DNA of 64,000 nt from positions 48,622 to 112,621 of the forward strand of contig NZ_SBJH01000110.1 of assembly GCF_004368405.1 (NCBI RefSeq), in the 5' to 3' direction. Below, one piece after another: positions 1-9,112 of this stretch; position 1 is the stretch's first letter; each line of letters begins with the position of its first letter. A program made the position numbers and the translations under genes. The notes beneath the pieces are model-generated. The model was not told the origin of the DNA. It did no database searches and worked only from the letters and a program-made list of their open reading frames with translations. This stretch comes from Olivibacter sp. XZL3 (lineage in GTDB: Bacteria > Bacteroidota > Bacteroidia > Sphingobacteriales > Sphingobacteriaceae).

Positions 1-1527
1 TCCGAAAAGACGATAATCTTCCTTATCAGCAATATCCACCATCGAGTTCCAGAATTCCTGTGTATTAGATTGATAAGCCACGTCCTTCAACATGCCTACA
101 ATTTTTCCTTGACTGATCTCGTAAAACAGCTGTCCGCCAAACTGAAAATTATAGCGCTGCTGATCGATGGAATAAGAGCCTCTCCCCATGATGTAAATCC
201 CTTTCTCTACGTCCTTGATCAGATCTTCCACAGAACGCTGCTGAGGATTCGGCTGTAACGACACATTTGGCATACGTTGAAACTGGATGCTATTCCAGCT
301 ATCTGCATAGCAACAACCTTGTGAGGCTGCTAAGCCAATGATATGAGCCTGGTCTCTAATGGTTTGGTAATTAACCAGAATACCATCTTTAATAATGTCC
401 CACTGCTGCGCCGGCACACCTTCATCATCGTATCCAACTGCGCCCAAAGATCCCTTCTGAGAGCGATCAGCAACAACGTTTACCAACTTGCTTCCGTAAT
501 TGAACTTGCCCGACTTCCATTTATCAAGCGTCAAAAAGCTCGTACCTGCATAATTCGCTTCATAACCCAGCACCCTGTCCAGTTCTGTCGGGTGGCCGGT
601 TGATTCATGGATAGTAAGGCCCAGATGGGTAGGATCCAAAACCAAATCATATTTCCCTGGCTGTATCGATTTGGCGTTGAACTTTTCTTTCACCTGCTTA
701 GCCGCCGCTACAGCATCGGCCACCAGATCGTAGTGATCTTTATAAAGCGCCACCGGACTGCCACCGACTTGGTAAGGCCGACCGGCAGTGAGGTACTCAT
801 AGCCCATACCGCGCGGAGCACTGAGTGCGTCCCTACTTTCAAACTTTCCCGACGCCTTATTGACACCCGTCACTGTAAAGGTTGGCCAAATACGGTGAAT
901 GTCCTGATCGATGTAGGAGCCGTCTGTATTTGCAAAATACTTTTGCTCGTTCACCATCATCAAGGTAGAGGTCACAAAACTGGCGCCGTTACTCATGGCC
1001 GCCGCATTTGCCTCCATCAGTAAGTCAATTTTATCCGCAATAGGCACTTCAAACGCGTTCCGTTCGATAGGCGTATTCCAAGAGACGTCCCCCACTCCCT
1101 TCTGCGGCGCTAATTGCACCGGTTCGGTCATAAAACGCGCATTGCCCTTGGCTATGGCAACTGCTAATCCGGTCGTCTGGGCAATGCTCTCTTTGCTCAT
1201 CCTGTCGGTCGCTGCAAAACCCCAACAGCCGTCTACCAACACCCGGATACCGATTCCATAAGACTCGGTATTCGCCATGTTTCTAACCTGTTTTTCTCGT
1301 GTAAAAATTGCCTGATTCAGGTAACGACCAATTCGTACATCGGCATAACTGGCGCCCTTCGCCCGAGCCTCCTGCAGCGCAATATCTGCCAACTCCTTCT
1401 TTTTACCAACTTCTAATCGCTCTAACGCAGCTTCCGGCGCAATTGTTCTTCCAAAAGCAGGCAAATCTCCTAACAGGTAAGCACCTAGGCCTAGTCCTGA
1501 TGCCCTAATAAAATTTTTTCTATTCAA
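1..1527 (-). CDS. TldD/PmbA family metalloprotease, N-terminal 509 residues (runs off left edge)
   Basis: The reading frame stays open from a TTG at 1527 to the window edge. It carries the TldD/PmbA zinc motif HESTGH (HExxxH) at residues 307-312, followed by the family's TELDR stretch. The N-terminus begins MNRKNFIRASGLGLGAYLL, a basic pair plus hydrophobic segment resembling a Tat or Sec signal, which suggests export. TTG is chosen because an in-frame TAA lies two codons upstream and no ATG fits. TldD-type proteases trim peptides, for example microcin or modified-peptide precursors in enterobacteria; the substrate here is unknown. It lies 116 bp downstream of the BatA/MoxR cluster and reads in the same direction, so it may be its last gene or the first of a TldD pair continuing outside the window. 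Confidence 0.88.
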   Translation of the reverse strand, partial: MNRKNFIRASGLGLGAYLLGDLPAFGRTIAPEAALERLEVGKKKELADIALQEARAKGASYADVRIGRYLNQAIFTREKQVRNMANTESYGIGIRVLVDGCWGFAATDRMSKESIAQTTGLAVAIAKGNARFMTEPVQLAPQKGVGDVSWNTPIERNAFEVPIADKIDLLMEANAAAMSNGASFVTSTLMMVNEQKYFANTDGSYIDQDIHRIWPTFTVTGVNKASGKFESRDALSAPRGMGYEYLTAGRPYQVGGSPVALYKDHYDLVADAVAAAKQVKEKFNAKSIQPGKYDLVLDPTHLGLTIHESTGHPTELDRVLGYEANYAGTSFLTLDKWKSGKFNYGSKLVNVVADRSQKGSLGAVGYDDEGVPAQQWDIIKDGILVNYQTIRDQAHIIGLAASQGCCYADSWNSIQFQRMPNVSLQPNPQQRSVEDLIKDVEKGIYIMGRGSYSIDQQRYNFQFGGQLFYEISQGKIVGMLKDVAYQSNTQEFWNSMVDIADKEDYRLFG

Positions 1528-1643
1528 TTTTTATGTCTAGTATATAGTTTAAACCATAAATTCCCGTTCAAGGCAATAAATTTCAAAATCTATCCCAATA
1601 TATTGCTTTTTTATCACAATAAGTACACAATAAAAATAACATT

Positions 1644-3425
1644 TTAGTTGTAATTACGCGAAGCATACCACAAAAACGCCACCGCAACAAAGAAAATCAC
1701 ATAAAAAATCCATTTTGGCACCTCCTCATCGACAATGTTCACCGAATTTTCGGTCGACCCTTCTTCATAACGTTTAAAAAAGTAATTCTTATTCTGCTTA
1801 ATCTGCTCACTGTATTGCCAAGCCTGCCAGTCGTCATCCTTAAACACGTAGAAAGCAAGCGTATCCTTTCCGACAGCCAATTCTTGCCACCCGCTACCGT
1901 TCGACCAAAAGGCAAATTCGCGTGTGCTTGGAATCCAGGGGTCCGAAACCATGGGCGCGTTATAGCTCTCCAGGCTAGCCAAACTTGCCTTTTCCACGCC
2001 CTTTACCACCAAGCGCGCCCAGTCTTGGCTCTTCGGTAAGGCAGGCCATTGTATATAGTTTACAACATTCTTTTGCTCGGGCAAACTGGAAGACAACAGC
2101 TGACTCCAAAACTTTGTATACGTTCTTTCTTCCCCCTGCAACCACCAGCTGTAGGTATCGCGCAAGGTGAGTGCCGTAACGCGGGCCGCCCCCTGCATGC
2201 GCGCAGCTGCCACTATGTGTCCATCAGCATAAAATAAAGGCAGCGCCCGTCCATCGTTAGATAAAGCCACTATGTCGCTGGTCGATAAAGGGCGCGTTTC
2301 AACTCCATTCCGATCTTTTAGACGCAACCGCTGTTCGCCGGCTTTCACTAAACCCTTCCAAGCAAATAATTTTCCCATTTTCGTCTGCGGCGATTCCTCT
2401 CCGATCATCAAGATAATCCCCATGCCCTTCGCCGCAGCCCGTCCTACCGCCGCTTGCTCCAAAGCCCCCAGCTGCTGCCATTCCGTCTCATCGATCACCA
2501 GCAGATCCGTCTTTTCCAACATACGGGCGTCTATCTTTCTCTCCCGTTCAGGCAGCACCGCAGTAGACGCATACAAGAATTTATCCTTACTGATTCTAGC
2601 TCTGTAGATCACTTCATACCGGCTATCGCGAAGCCAGTTATAGAGAAATTTATACTCAAACGATGGCGAAGACGCCATTAAGAGAACCGAAACCGCCTGC
2701 GGCGCCTTCACAAGCAGCGGCACCTGTTCATGCTGTAAGGTGTCCTTTCCCACAACCGCAACAAGATCTAACAAGGTCCGTCCTTCCTGTTTGGGCTGGT
2801 AAGACAAGTCAAAGACGCTTTCCTGTCCTTGAGGTAATATCACCGAATCCACCGCCTGCGCTGCGCTGAACAGATAGAGTTTCGCCTGCTCTCCAGTAGC
2901 ATTCCGATACCTCCCATGTAACACCCAATCACCACCGCTAGGTATTTCCTGATCCCACTGCGCAAAAAGCAAGCCTGCCGGTGACGGCCCGTCCCGATAG
3001 TCTCCATGTTCCGGATGGATACGCCGTAATCTTGTAAGCGGCAATCCGAAGCCATGTATGGAAATATGAGCATTTTTATGCGCAGCCGTCCATTCCTGCC
3101 AATCGGCAACAAAGGGCAAAGCCTTTTCCTTAGCCAGTATTGCATCGGTGGTATAGCAATCTCCCAACGCCTTCAGGCTATCCACAAGAGACACATCGGT
3201 GCCGGTTGTAAGCAATTGTACCCGATGGTCAGTCGCCTGTGATACCCGCTTCTGATACCGAAAAGGAAGTGCAAGCCCTACTAAAGAAGCCAAAGCCACC
3301 GCGGCCGCAGCATAGCGCACGGCCAGCGGAACGCGGCTCACCATTGTCCGCTCCTTCAACACGATATAAACGAGGAGGACGACGACAAGAGCTATAAAAA
3401 GGATGGCGGGCAGCGTCAAGGTCAT
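1644..3425 (-). CDS. Large membrane-anchored protein of the MoxR/BatA operon, unknown function
   Basis: This 593-residue protein has two transmembrane helices at the N-terminus (about residues 5-22 and 38-55), a long extracytoplasmic-looking region, and one helix close to the C-terminus (about 570-588). The middle part contains a segment resembling the BatA-associated glutamine-amidotransferase-like fold (around VSVLLMASSPSFEYKFL and LLVIDETEW), without a recognisable catalytic triad. Its start overlaps the end of the DUF4175-like gene by 4 nt, so translation is probably coupled. I do not recognise a named family. From position alone I infer that it is a structural or regulatory partner of the MoxR-BatA complex in the inner membrane. 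Confidence 0.8.
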   Translation of the reverse strand: MTLTLPAILFIALVVVLLVYIVLKERTMVSRVPLAVRYAAAAVALASLVGLALPFRYQKRVSQATDHRVQLLTTGTDVSLVDSLKALGDCYTTDAILAKEKALPFVADWQEWTAAHKNAHISIHGFGLPLTRLRRIHPEHGDYRDGPSPAGLLFAQWDQEIPSGGDWVLHGRYRNATGEQAKLYLFSAAQAVDSVILPQGQESVFDLSYQPKQEGRTLLDLVAVVGKDTLQHEQVPLLVKAPQAVSVLLMASSPSFEYKFLYNWLRDSRYEVIYRARISKDKFLYASTAVLPERERKIDARMLEKTDLLVIDETEWQQLGALEQAAVGRAAAKGMGIILMIGEESPQTKMGKLFAWKGLVKAGEQRLRLKDRNGVETRPLSTSDIVALSNDGRALPLFYADGHIVAAARMQGAARVTALTLRDTYSWWLQGEERTYTKFWSQLLSSSLPEQKNVVNYIQWPALPKSQDWARLVVKGVEKASLASLESYNAPMVSDPWIPSTREFAFWSNGSGWQELAVGKDTLAFYVFKDDDWQAWQYSEQIKQNKNYFFKRYEEGSTENSVNIVDEEVPKWIFYVIFFVAVAFLWYASRNYN

Positions 3426-5569
3426 GGGTTACTGATTAAATTTAAATAGCTATTATATATATTTTCTCGTTGTGTTACCTTTTTCATGGCAGGCTGATAC
3501 GGCATCAAGGGAAGAAGTTCCTGTATGGCAGTGGCCAAAACCCGTATATCGCCAAGGGCATACACCCCCTCCTTTTCATCGATCTCGCGTAGCACTTTCA
3601 GTGCACTGAGGTATTTTCCCGGTGCCCTGCTGGCGCCATCGATCAGTTCACCTTGAACAGCATGAAGCAAAGCAAGCCCTTCCCTATCCAATACACCAGC
3701 CTCTCGCCGGTTACTGAGATAAGCCAAGGCTTTTCTCAAGCGCTGTTGCACCAAAGTGCTTTCGTCCTTAGGCGGCAGCCCTTTATTAACCATCGGTTCA
3801 ACAATATCCACCAAATCGCCCGTTAATCTTTTCTCCGGTTTCAAAGCGGTTGGCTTGGAGGGAGCCTTTGCGACGTAGGTGCGCGATTGCTGTTGCAGAT
3901 CCTTTAACAGACGCAGCGCCTTATAAGCATAAGGCAAGGCCTCTTGCGGCTCATAGGTGCGCAATTTAAGTTCGGCATTCCACATTTCAGTCAAGGTAGC
4001 CTTCAATTGCGTCTTTTGGCCGGGCGTAAAAAAGGTCGCATCCTCTGCACGGTCGTGATGATGCGTAAACTGGTCCTTCAAGGTTTCAATATCCTCCGGC
4101 ACAGCCTGTTGGCCATGCGCTTCCTCATGTCCTTCTCCCTCCGCACCATGGTCATGTTCGTGCTCATGCTCACCCCCGCCGCCTTCTTCCGCTTCCTCCC
4201 CTAAAAATTGTCCATAGCGCAAACGCAGCAACTTCTGGTCGATTCCGATGTTATTGCTCCGCTGCTGCGCGACGACTTTACTAAGCTTTGGAGCTTCGGC
4301 CAAGAGCTTCTCAATATCGATGATAATCTGCCTTTGGCTTCTGAAATATTCCGGCTGCACATCCGACGCCGAGACCATACCCGATAAACTCATCAGTTCC
4401 GTAGTATCCTGCCAAGTCACGACATACATATCCGATCGGCTTTCCTGATCAGCCAGGTCTTTTGCCCGGATGTAAAAGTAAAGTTCATCGCCCGGTTTCA
4501 TTCCCAAGGCTTGCAGTCCAATCGTCTGTTTGGCGCGCAACTGCTTTCCACCCGCGCCCTTCAGTGCAATCTCCCTGGAGCTAAAACGAACACTTTCACC
4601 TTTACCGCTGGATGTGGTGGCCACCAATGCTGCATCTTTAATGCCATAATCGTCTGTTAACAAGGCCTCCAATCCCACCTTAGCCGGATAGCCCGGTTCA
4701 ATGGTTGTATGTGCGTTCGGCTGCGTCACCTGTATACTCACCGGCCGGTCGGGTATCACGTCAATGGGATAGAGTGCAGAAGCCTTCCCTTCGTACTGTA
4801 TCTGGTAAAAGCCGCTTGCTTCCATCTTAAAGGAAGTCTCCCAATGCAGGCTATCCTTTTGATGAAGCAACACCTCCTTCTTCGCATTAAACAATAACTT
4901 AACGGTTTTCATCCGTTTATTTGCCCGCAAGCGCAACGTCACTACAGATCCTTTCAGAGCCGAAACGCCAAAATCATGTTGCCTTTGTTCCGGCAGTCCC
5001 GTATAAAGGGGAAAGCGAATTTGCAGCGAAGCATCGGTAAAAGCCGCCGGCGCCGGCATTGCCCGCCTTTTTGGCACGGCCAATTCCCGCTCGGCAGCAA
5101 CTTGCTGCGTTTTCTGCTGAAAAGAGCTACCCAGGGCATACAGGCCAATTGCCACTAAAGCGATCAGCAAGGGAACCTTCAGCATTTTATAATCATCCTC
5201 CGGCCGCTGCGACAGCGCAGGGATGCGCTCCTCCAGGCGCTGCAACTGGAGACGCTGCAAGAGTCCCAAAGAGGAGCCTGGCTTCAAGAAAAGGGAGGCG
5301 CTGTATTCCAGCTCCGGAAACTTGGCGTCCAGATAAAAAGCTACCTCCAATAATGTTGCTTTCCACAGGCGCGAAAAGAAGAGGCAGCGCCCAAGCGCCA
5401 GCAAAAACATAAGTGACACCGTCCACCAAGGCAATGGATAGACAAAACCAATAACACTGGCTAACAACAAAGCAGCACCTAAAGCGTAGAGCGCTTGCGC
5501 CAGCAGCAGATAGATCCGCCGCCGCCCTCGATAGTGTTCAAGCCACTGTTTACCCAGCGTGTATTCCAT
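3422..5569 (-). CDS. DUF4175-like membrane protein with His/Glu-rich insert
   Basis: The product is 715 residues: two transmembrane helices near the N-terminus (about 22-65), another at about 132-150, then a long soluble region with beta-rich domains and a helical C-terminal third. This arrangement and the neighbours match the DUF4175-type proteins found in Bacteroidota MoxR/BatA clusters. Residues about 458-490 form a Gly/Glu/His-rich stretch (EHEHEHDHG, then EGHEEAHG) that looks like a metal-binding or flexible linker insert. It overlaps the BatA gene by 20 nt upstream and the next gene by 4 nt. Function is unknown; a role in envelope stress or protein-complex assembly is inferred from the operon only. 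Confidence 0.78.
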   Translation of the reverse strand: MEYTLGKQWLEHYRGRRRIYLLLAQALYALGAALLLASVIGFVYPLPWWTVSLMFLLALGRCLFFSRLWKATLLEVAFYLDAKFPELEYSASLFLKPGSSLGLLQRLQLQRLEERIPALSQRPEDDYKMLKVPLLIALVAIGLYALGSSFQQKTQQVAAERELAVPKRRAMPAPAAFTDASLQIRFPLYTGLPEQRQHDFGVSALKGSVVTLRLRANKRMKTVKLLFNAKKEVLLHQKDSLHWETSFKMEASGFYQIQYEGKASALYPIDVIPDRPVSIQVTQPNAHTTIEPGYPAKVGLEALLTDDYGIKDAALVATTSSGKGESVRFSSREIALKGAGGKQLRAKQTIGLQALGMKPGDELYFYIRAKDLADQESRSDMYVVTWQDTTELMSLSGMVSASDVQPEYFRSQRQIIIDIEKLLAEAPKLSKVVAQQRSNNIGIDQKLLRLRYGQFLGEEAEEGGGGEHEHEHDHGAEGEGHEEAHGQQAVPEDIETLKDQFTHHHDRAEDATFFTPGQKTQLKATLTEMWNAELKLRTYEPQEALPYAYKALRLLKDLQQQSRTYVAKAPSKPTALKPEKRLTGDLVDIVEPMVNKGLPPKDESTLVQQRLRKALAYLSNRREAGVLDREGLALLHAVQGELIDGASRAPGKYLSALKVLREIDEKEGVYALGDIRVLATAIQELLPLMPYQPAMKKVTQRENIYNSYLNLISNP

Positions 5570-7058
5570 CTTCTACCTCCTTTCTTTTTTTACGATACGT
5601 TCGGATGCGCTCGCATCCGAATAAAAACAAAGCTATCCAGACCAAGGCTCCGCGGAGTGACACCCAGCTAGGAGGCGGATTCCGCTTAGCAGTAGCCGTC
5701 GGCAGATTAATATGTCCCTGATAAGCCCCCAAATCGTACCGACTTATCCTCTTATCTTCGGGAACACCAGCCAGCACACTTTCGGGAAATAACAGCGGGA
5801 TGAGGTAGTCCACCAGATCCTTCGACCAAACCAAGCTGGTCCATTGCGGATCAAGGCGACCGTAAAAAGTCAGCATCAATTGGCCTTTCCGTTCCGTGGC
5901 GGTAAGCACGGGGCGATCATATACATCGCTCCAAAGTGCCTTCGCTGTATCAGCATGCGGGATAAATTTGTATAAGTCAGGAAAATCACTGTTCCCGCTG
6001 CGATTTGCGTAAAGCAGTTTATTGCCAAGCCGCGGCTCTTGCTCTTCCGCTCCCCTCGCATAACGAAACACTGTTTTGGCCTCTTCATATTCTGCCGAGG
6101 AGTCGGCCTCCGTTCTTAAATCAAAAAGAAAATCGCACGCTTCTCCTGATGCGTAGGCTGATAGTGTAATCGGCATAAACGTATAAGCCTCGAAGGAGGC
6201 CACCAACGCTTCAATATAACGGCGGTCGGATCTATCGGCCTCCGTCAGGAGCTGTATCCGCATGGGTTCTTGCGCCACAGCGATCCACTCGTTCTGTATA
6301 GCCGACTTTACTTGCGGCGTTCCGTTCGTTACCTGCAGGTCGATTCCCTGGTGACGGCCATCCTCCTGAAGCGCCTGCAATTCAAAGGAAGTCCCAACAA
6401 CAGACGAACGGCCCAGCAGCAGCATAATCGTGTCGTTGACCCCCTGCCAAGCCCTCTGCACCCAGATACGTTCCGCAGTGTCCGGGCGCCCAAAACTTTG
6501 CCAAGTGAGGCCTACACTTACCGCAGGTAGCGGCGACTGTAAATCCTTTGCCCTAGCTGCTGTAAACAGCGATACCGCATGGCCTCGCGGCAGGCGATCG
6601 TCCAACTTTTGGATCAGCGCAAATTCATCGTGCACCCCTTTTACCGTATCCTTATCAATCTCTTCAAGGGATCGGAAACCGTCTTCAAAGGCCCTTAATT
6701 CGTATCCCAATTCCCGCAAAGAATCCACCTGCTTCCGCTGCCTTTCGTCCAGTCCTTGTTGGTATCCCTTTCCTAAAAGCACCCAACCTTTTCCGCCGCT
6801 CCATTGCTCATCGCGACTAACTCTCGGATCGCTCAATAGCAAGCTCAGACACAAAAGCAAGGCGCAACGCAATAGAAAGAGAGGCCAGTCCTTAATATAC
6901 CACTTCTTAACCTGTTGCTTTTTCCCTTCCTGTAAATATTTCACGCTTCCCACCACCAAGACCTTATGCAGCTTCCTATTCCAAAGATGAATCAGTATGG
7001 GCAATAGGATACCGAAAGCTGTGAGAAGCGCCAAAGGATATGTAAACTCCATAAGCAT
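5550..7058 (-). CDS. BatA-domain membrane protein
   Basis: The first 90 residues are typical of the aerotolerance regulator N-terminal (BatA) domain: a helix, the motif LPILIHLWNRKLHK, a conserved SVKYLQ segment and a second helix ending in LLLSDPR. A third transmembrane helix lies near the C-terminus (about 468-485), followed by a basic tail. The 370 residues between are presumably periplasmic and show no complete von Willebrand A metal site. ATG at 7058 has a second ATG two codons later. It sits 3 nt downstream of the DUF58 gene and overlaps the DUF4175-like gene, so it belongs to one transcription unit. Bat proteins were tied to aerotolerance in Bacteroides; the exact job here is unknown. 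Confidence 0.85.
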   Translation of the reverse strand: MLMEFTYPLALLTAFGILLPILIHLWNRKLHKVLVVGSVKYLQEGKKQQVKKWYIKDWPLFLLRCALLLCLSLLLSDPRVSRDEQWSGGKGWVLLGKGYQQGLDERQRKQVDSLRELGYELRAFEDGFRSLEEIDKDTVKGVHDEFALIQKLDDRLPRGHAVSLFTAARAKDLQSPLPAVSVGLTWQSFGRPDTAERIWVQRAWQGVNDTIMLLLGRSSVVGTSFELQALQEDGRHQGIDLQVTNGTPQVKSAIQNEWIAVAQEPMRIQLLTEADRSDRRYIEALVASFEAYTFMPITLSAYASGEACDFLFDLRTEADSSAEYEEAKTVFRYARGAEEQEPRLGNKLLYANRSGNSDFPDLYKFIPHADTAKALWSDVYDRPVLTATERKGQLMLTFYGRLDPQWTSLVWSKDLVDYLIPLLFPESVLAGVPEDKRISRYDLGAYQGHINLPTATAKRNPPPSWVSLRGALVWIALFLFGCERIRTYRKKRKEVEDGIHAG

Positions 7059-7061
7059 TGC

Positions 7062-7946
7062 TTATCGCCTTGTTAGACTATTTCTATAAATTAAAAATTC
7101 GCGCAGTGCTTTCTCGGGCGGATCGTTGGCATTAACCATACAGTAATGTACCTTGTTTTCCAGCAACGTTTGCCGACTTCGACTCAGGTAGGATTCCACC
7201 AATTGCTTATGCTTCTCAGGAGAAATCGAACCCAGAACCACAATTTCACCGGTCTCAGCGTCTTCTAACGCGTCATAGCTTTTAAAGCTGCCGTCCAACT
7301 CATTCGCAGCCATCAGGTGCAGCATAACCACCTCGTGCCCAAGGGCAACAAAGAGTTTGATTAAGCGCATAATCTCGTCATCATGCTCATAAAAATCAGT
7401 AATAAAAACCATGAGCTCTTTCTGTTTTGCCCCTAGCAACCATTTAAAACCCTCGCGGTTTTCAAAGCGCCCATTTGCCTGCAGGGCAGACAGCGACTGA
7501 TAAATGATCTGCAATTGCTGCGCATGTTGTTGTGGCATGATCCGCTTTATCTCGGTTTCATTAAAAAAGGACAGTCCAATTTTATCTCCCTGCCGATAAG
7601 CCAACAGCGCCAAGCAAGCAGCAAGATACCGTGCATAATCAATCTTTTGGTAGCTGCCACAATCATGCTTCATGGAAGCACTGGCGTCGAGCATCAGGTG
7701 TACGGCGATATTCTGTTCCGGTTCAGACTGCTTGATATAGTGCCGGCCTGTCCGGGCCAGTACCTTCCAGTCCAAATTACGCAAGTCGTCTCCAGACATG
7801 TACTGACGGTACTGACTAAACTCCGTTCCCTCTCCCTTCACCCGACTCCGGTTCAATCCCGCCATGAAATTATCCAAGGTCATCTTTGCCGCTAAAGAGA
7901 GATCCTTTATGGCCACCATGGTTTTTGGTTCTGGAATATACTTCAT
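7062..7946 (-). CDS. DUF58 / VWA-like protein
   Basis: DUF58 proteins accompany MoxR ATPases. Visible here are the family motif GDDLRNLDWKV and a complete VWA-type metal site DASASM (residues 87-92 from the chosen start), followed by a Rossmann-like VWA fold. The frame is open to 7985, but ATG at 7946 (MKYIPEPK) gives a more typical N-terminus and lies just past the MoxR stop codon, so I prefer it; with the longer start the genes would overlap by 29 nt. No transmembrane helix is present, so it is cytoplasmic. It likely binds the MoxR ATPase and the BatA membrane component in one complex. Confidence 0.9.
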   Translation of the reverse strand: MKYIPEPKTMVAIKDLSLAAKMTLDNFMAGLNRSRVKGEGTEFSQYRQYMSGDDLRNLDWKVLARTGRHYIKQSEPEQNIAVHLMLDASASMKHDCGSYQKIDYARYLAACLALLAYRQGDKIGLSFFNETEIKRIMPQQHAQQLQIIYQSLSALQANGRFENREGFKWLLGAKQKELMVFITDFYEHDDEIMRLIKLFVALGHEVVMLHLMAANELDGSFKSYDALEDAETGEIVVLGSISPEKHKQLVESYLSRSRQTLLENKVHYCMVNANDPPEKALREFLIYRNSLTRR

Positions 7947-7956
7947 AACAGCGCTA

Positions 7957-8952
7957 TTAGGATAATGCCGACTTGGCCACTGCACCTAGTAACTGTTCGG
8001 TTAAGTAATCGCTGCTTTTATTTTCTGAAGCTGCGCGAAAATTCATTAGCACGCGATGACGCAACACCGGGTAAGCCATCGCATCGATATCAGCCGGACT
8101 TACTGCATAGCGCCCATGGAATAAGGCGCGGGCCTTAGCCGTCAGAATCAATGCCTGCCCTGCCCGTGGCCCCGCACCCCACTCGACCCACTCCTTTACA
8201 AATGGGACGGTTGTAGTTGCAGGGCGCGTTGCCCGAATGATCTCACTTACATAGCCAATCAGCTGATCGCTTATACTTACCTCCCGCACCAACTGCTGCA
8301 GTAATTTGATTTCCTCTTTACCGATAATTGCCCGTATTTCGGCCTTTTTCGTACCGGTTGTATTGCTCAATATCCTCACCTCCTCTTCGGCCGAGGGATA
8401 ACCAATTTTAACATATAATAAAAAGCGGTCAAGCTGCGCTTCCGGCAAAGGATAGGTACCTGCTTGTTCAATAGGGTTTTGCGTAGCCAAAATAAAGAAA
8501 GGCTTGTCCAGCGGATAGGTTTTGCCTGCGTTGGTGACTTCAAACTCCTGCATCGCTTCGAGCATGGCCGACTGGGTTTTAGGTGGTGTTCTATTGATTT
8601 CGTCAGCTAACACGATATTGGCAAAAAGCGGCCCGGGAACAAACTTAAAAAAATGCTTTCCCGTTTCCCGCTCTTCTTCCAATATTTCAGTGCCCACAAT
8701 GTCTGCGGGCATCAGGTCGGGCGTAAACTGTATCCGCCGAAAAGAGAGATCCATCGCCTGTGCCATTGTTCGGACCAATAGCGTCTTGGCCAAACCTGGC
8801 ACACCCTCCAAAAGGCAGTGGCCGCCCGCCAGCATACCAATTATAATTTCTTCAATAATTTCATCCTGTCCGACAATAACCTTTTGGATTTCGTCTTTCA
8901 ATAAAGGAAGTCTCGCTACGGCGTCTTTGATGGCTGATTCTGATACGTTCAA
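7957..8952 (-). CDS. MoxR-family AAA+ ATPase
   Basis: The 331-residue protein has Walker A GVPGLAKT at residues 50-57, Walker B ending LADE at 115-118, the sensor-1 region ILATQNPIEQAGTYPLPEAQLDRF and a C-terminal lid, all diagnostic of MoxR ATPases. These act as chaperone-like ATPases that mature or assemble partner complexes, usually together with VWA proteins. It is the first gene of a minus-strand operon continuing through DUF58, BatA, DUF4175-like, a membrane protein and possibly TldD. A divergent DUF4159 gene starts 160 bp away, so the two may share the control region 8953-9112. Confidence 0.95.
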   Translation of the reverse strand: MNVSESAIKDAVARLPLLKDEIQKVIVGQDEIIEEIIIGMLAGGHCLLEGVPGLAKTLLVRTMAQAMDLSFRRIQFTPDLMPADIVGTEILEEERETGKHFFKFVPGPLFANIVLADEINRTPPKTQSAMLEAMQEFEVTNAGKTYPLDKPFFILATQNPIEQAGTYPLPEAQLDRFLLYVKIGYPSAEEEVRILSNTTGTKKAEIRAIIGKEEIKLLQQLVREVSISDQLIGYVSEIIRATRPATTTVPFVKEWVEWGAGPRAGQALILTAKARALFHGRYAVSPADIDAMAYPVLRHRVLMNFRAASENKSSDYLTEQLLGAVAKSALS

Positions 8953-9024
8953 GGCTCAAAAATTTAAGTATGAGCTAAAATTATCGAAAAGAAGCTTTAA
9001 TCCCACAACATATTCTCAAAAAAA

Positions 9025-9105
9025 TCGATTTTTTGTCAATTTTATCAAAAAAATTACAGTTAAACGTTAAAAAAATATCGACTTTTAATCAGTTTTACCA
9101 AAAAA
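9025..9105. repeat. Imperfect direct repeat in MoxR/DUF4159 divergent promoter region
   Basis: Positions 9025-9052 and 9078-9105 are two 28-bp copies matching at 23 positions, starting TCGA and ending CCAAAAAA or TCAAAAAA, 53 bp apart start to start. They fill much of the 160-bp gap between divergent genes. The sequence is T/A rich, so partial similarity by composition is possible. They could be two binding sites or a duplicated promoter segment. Confidence 0.4.
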
Positions 9106-9112
9106 CATATAA

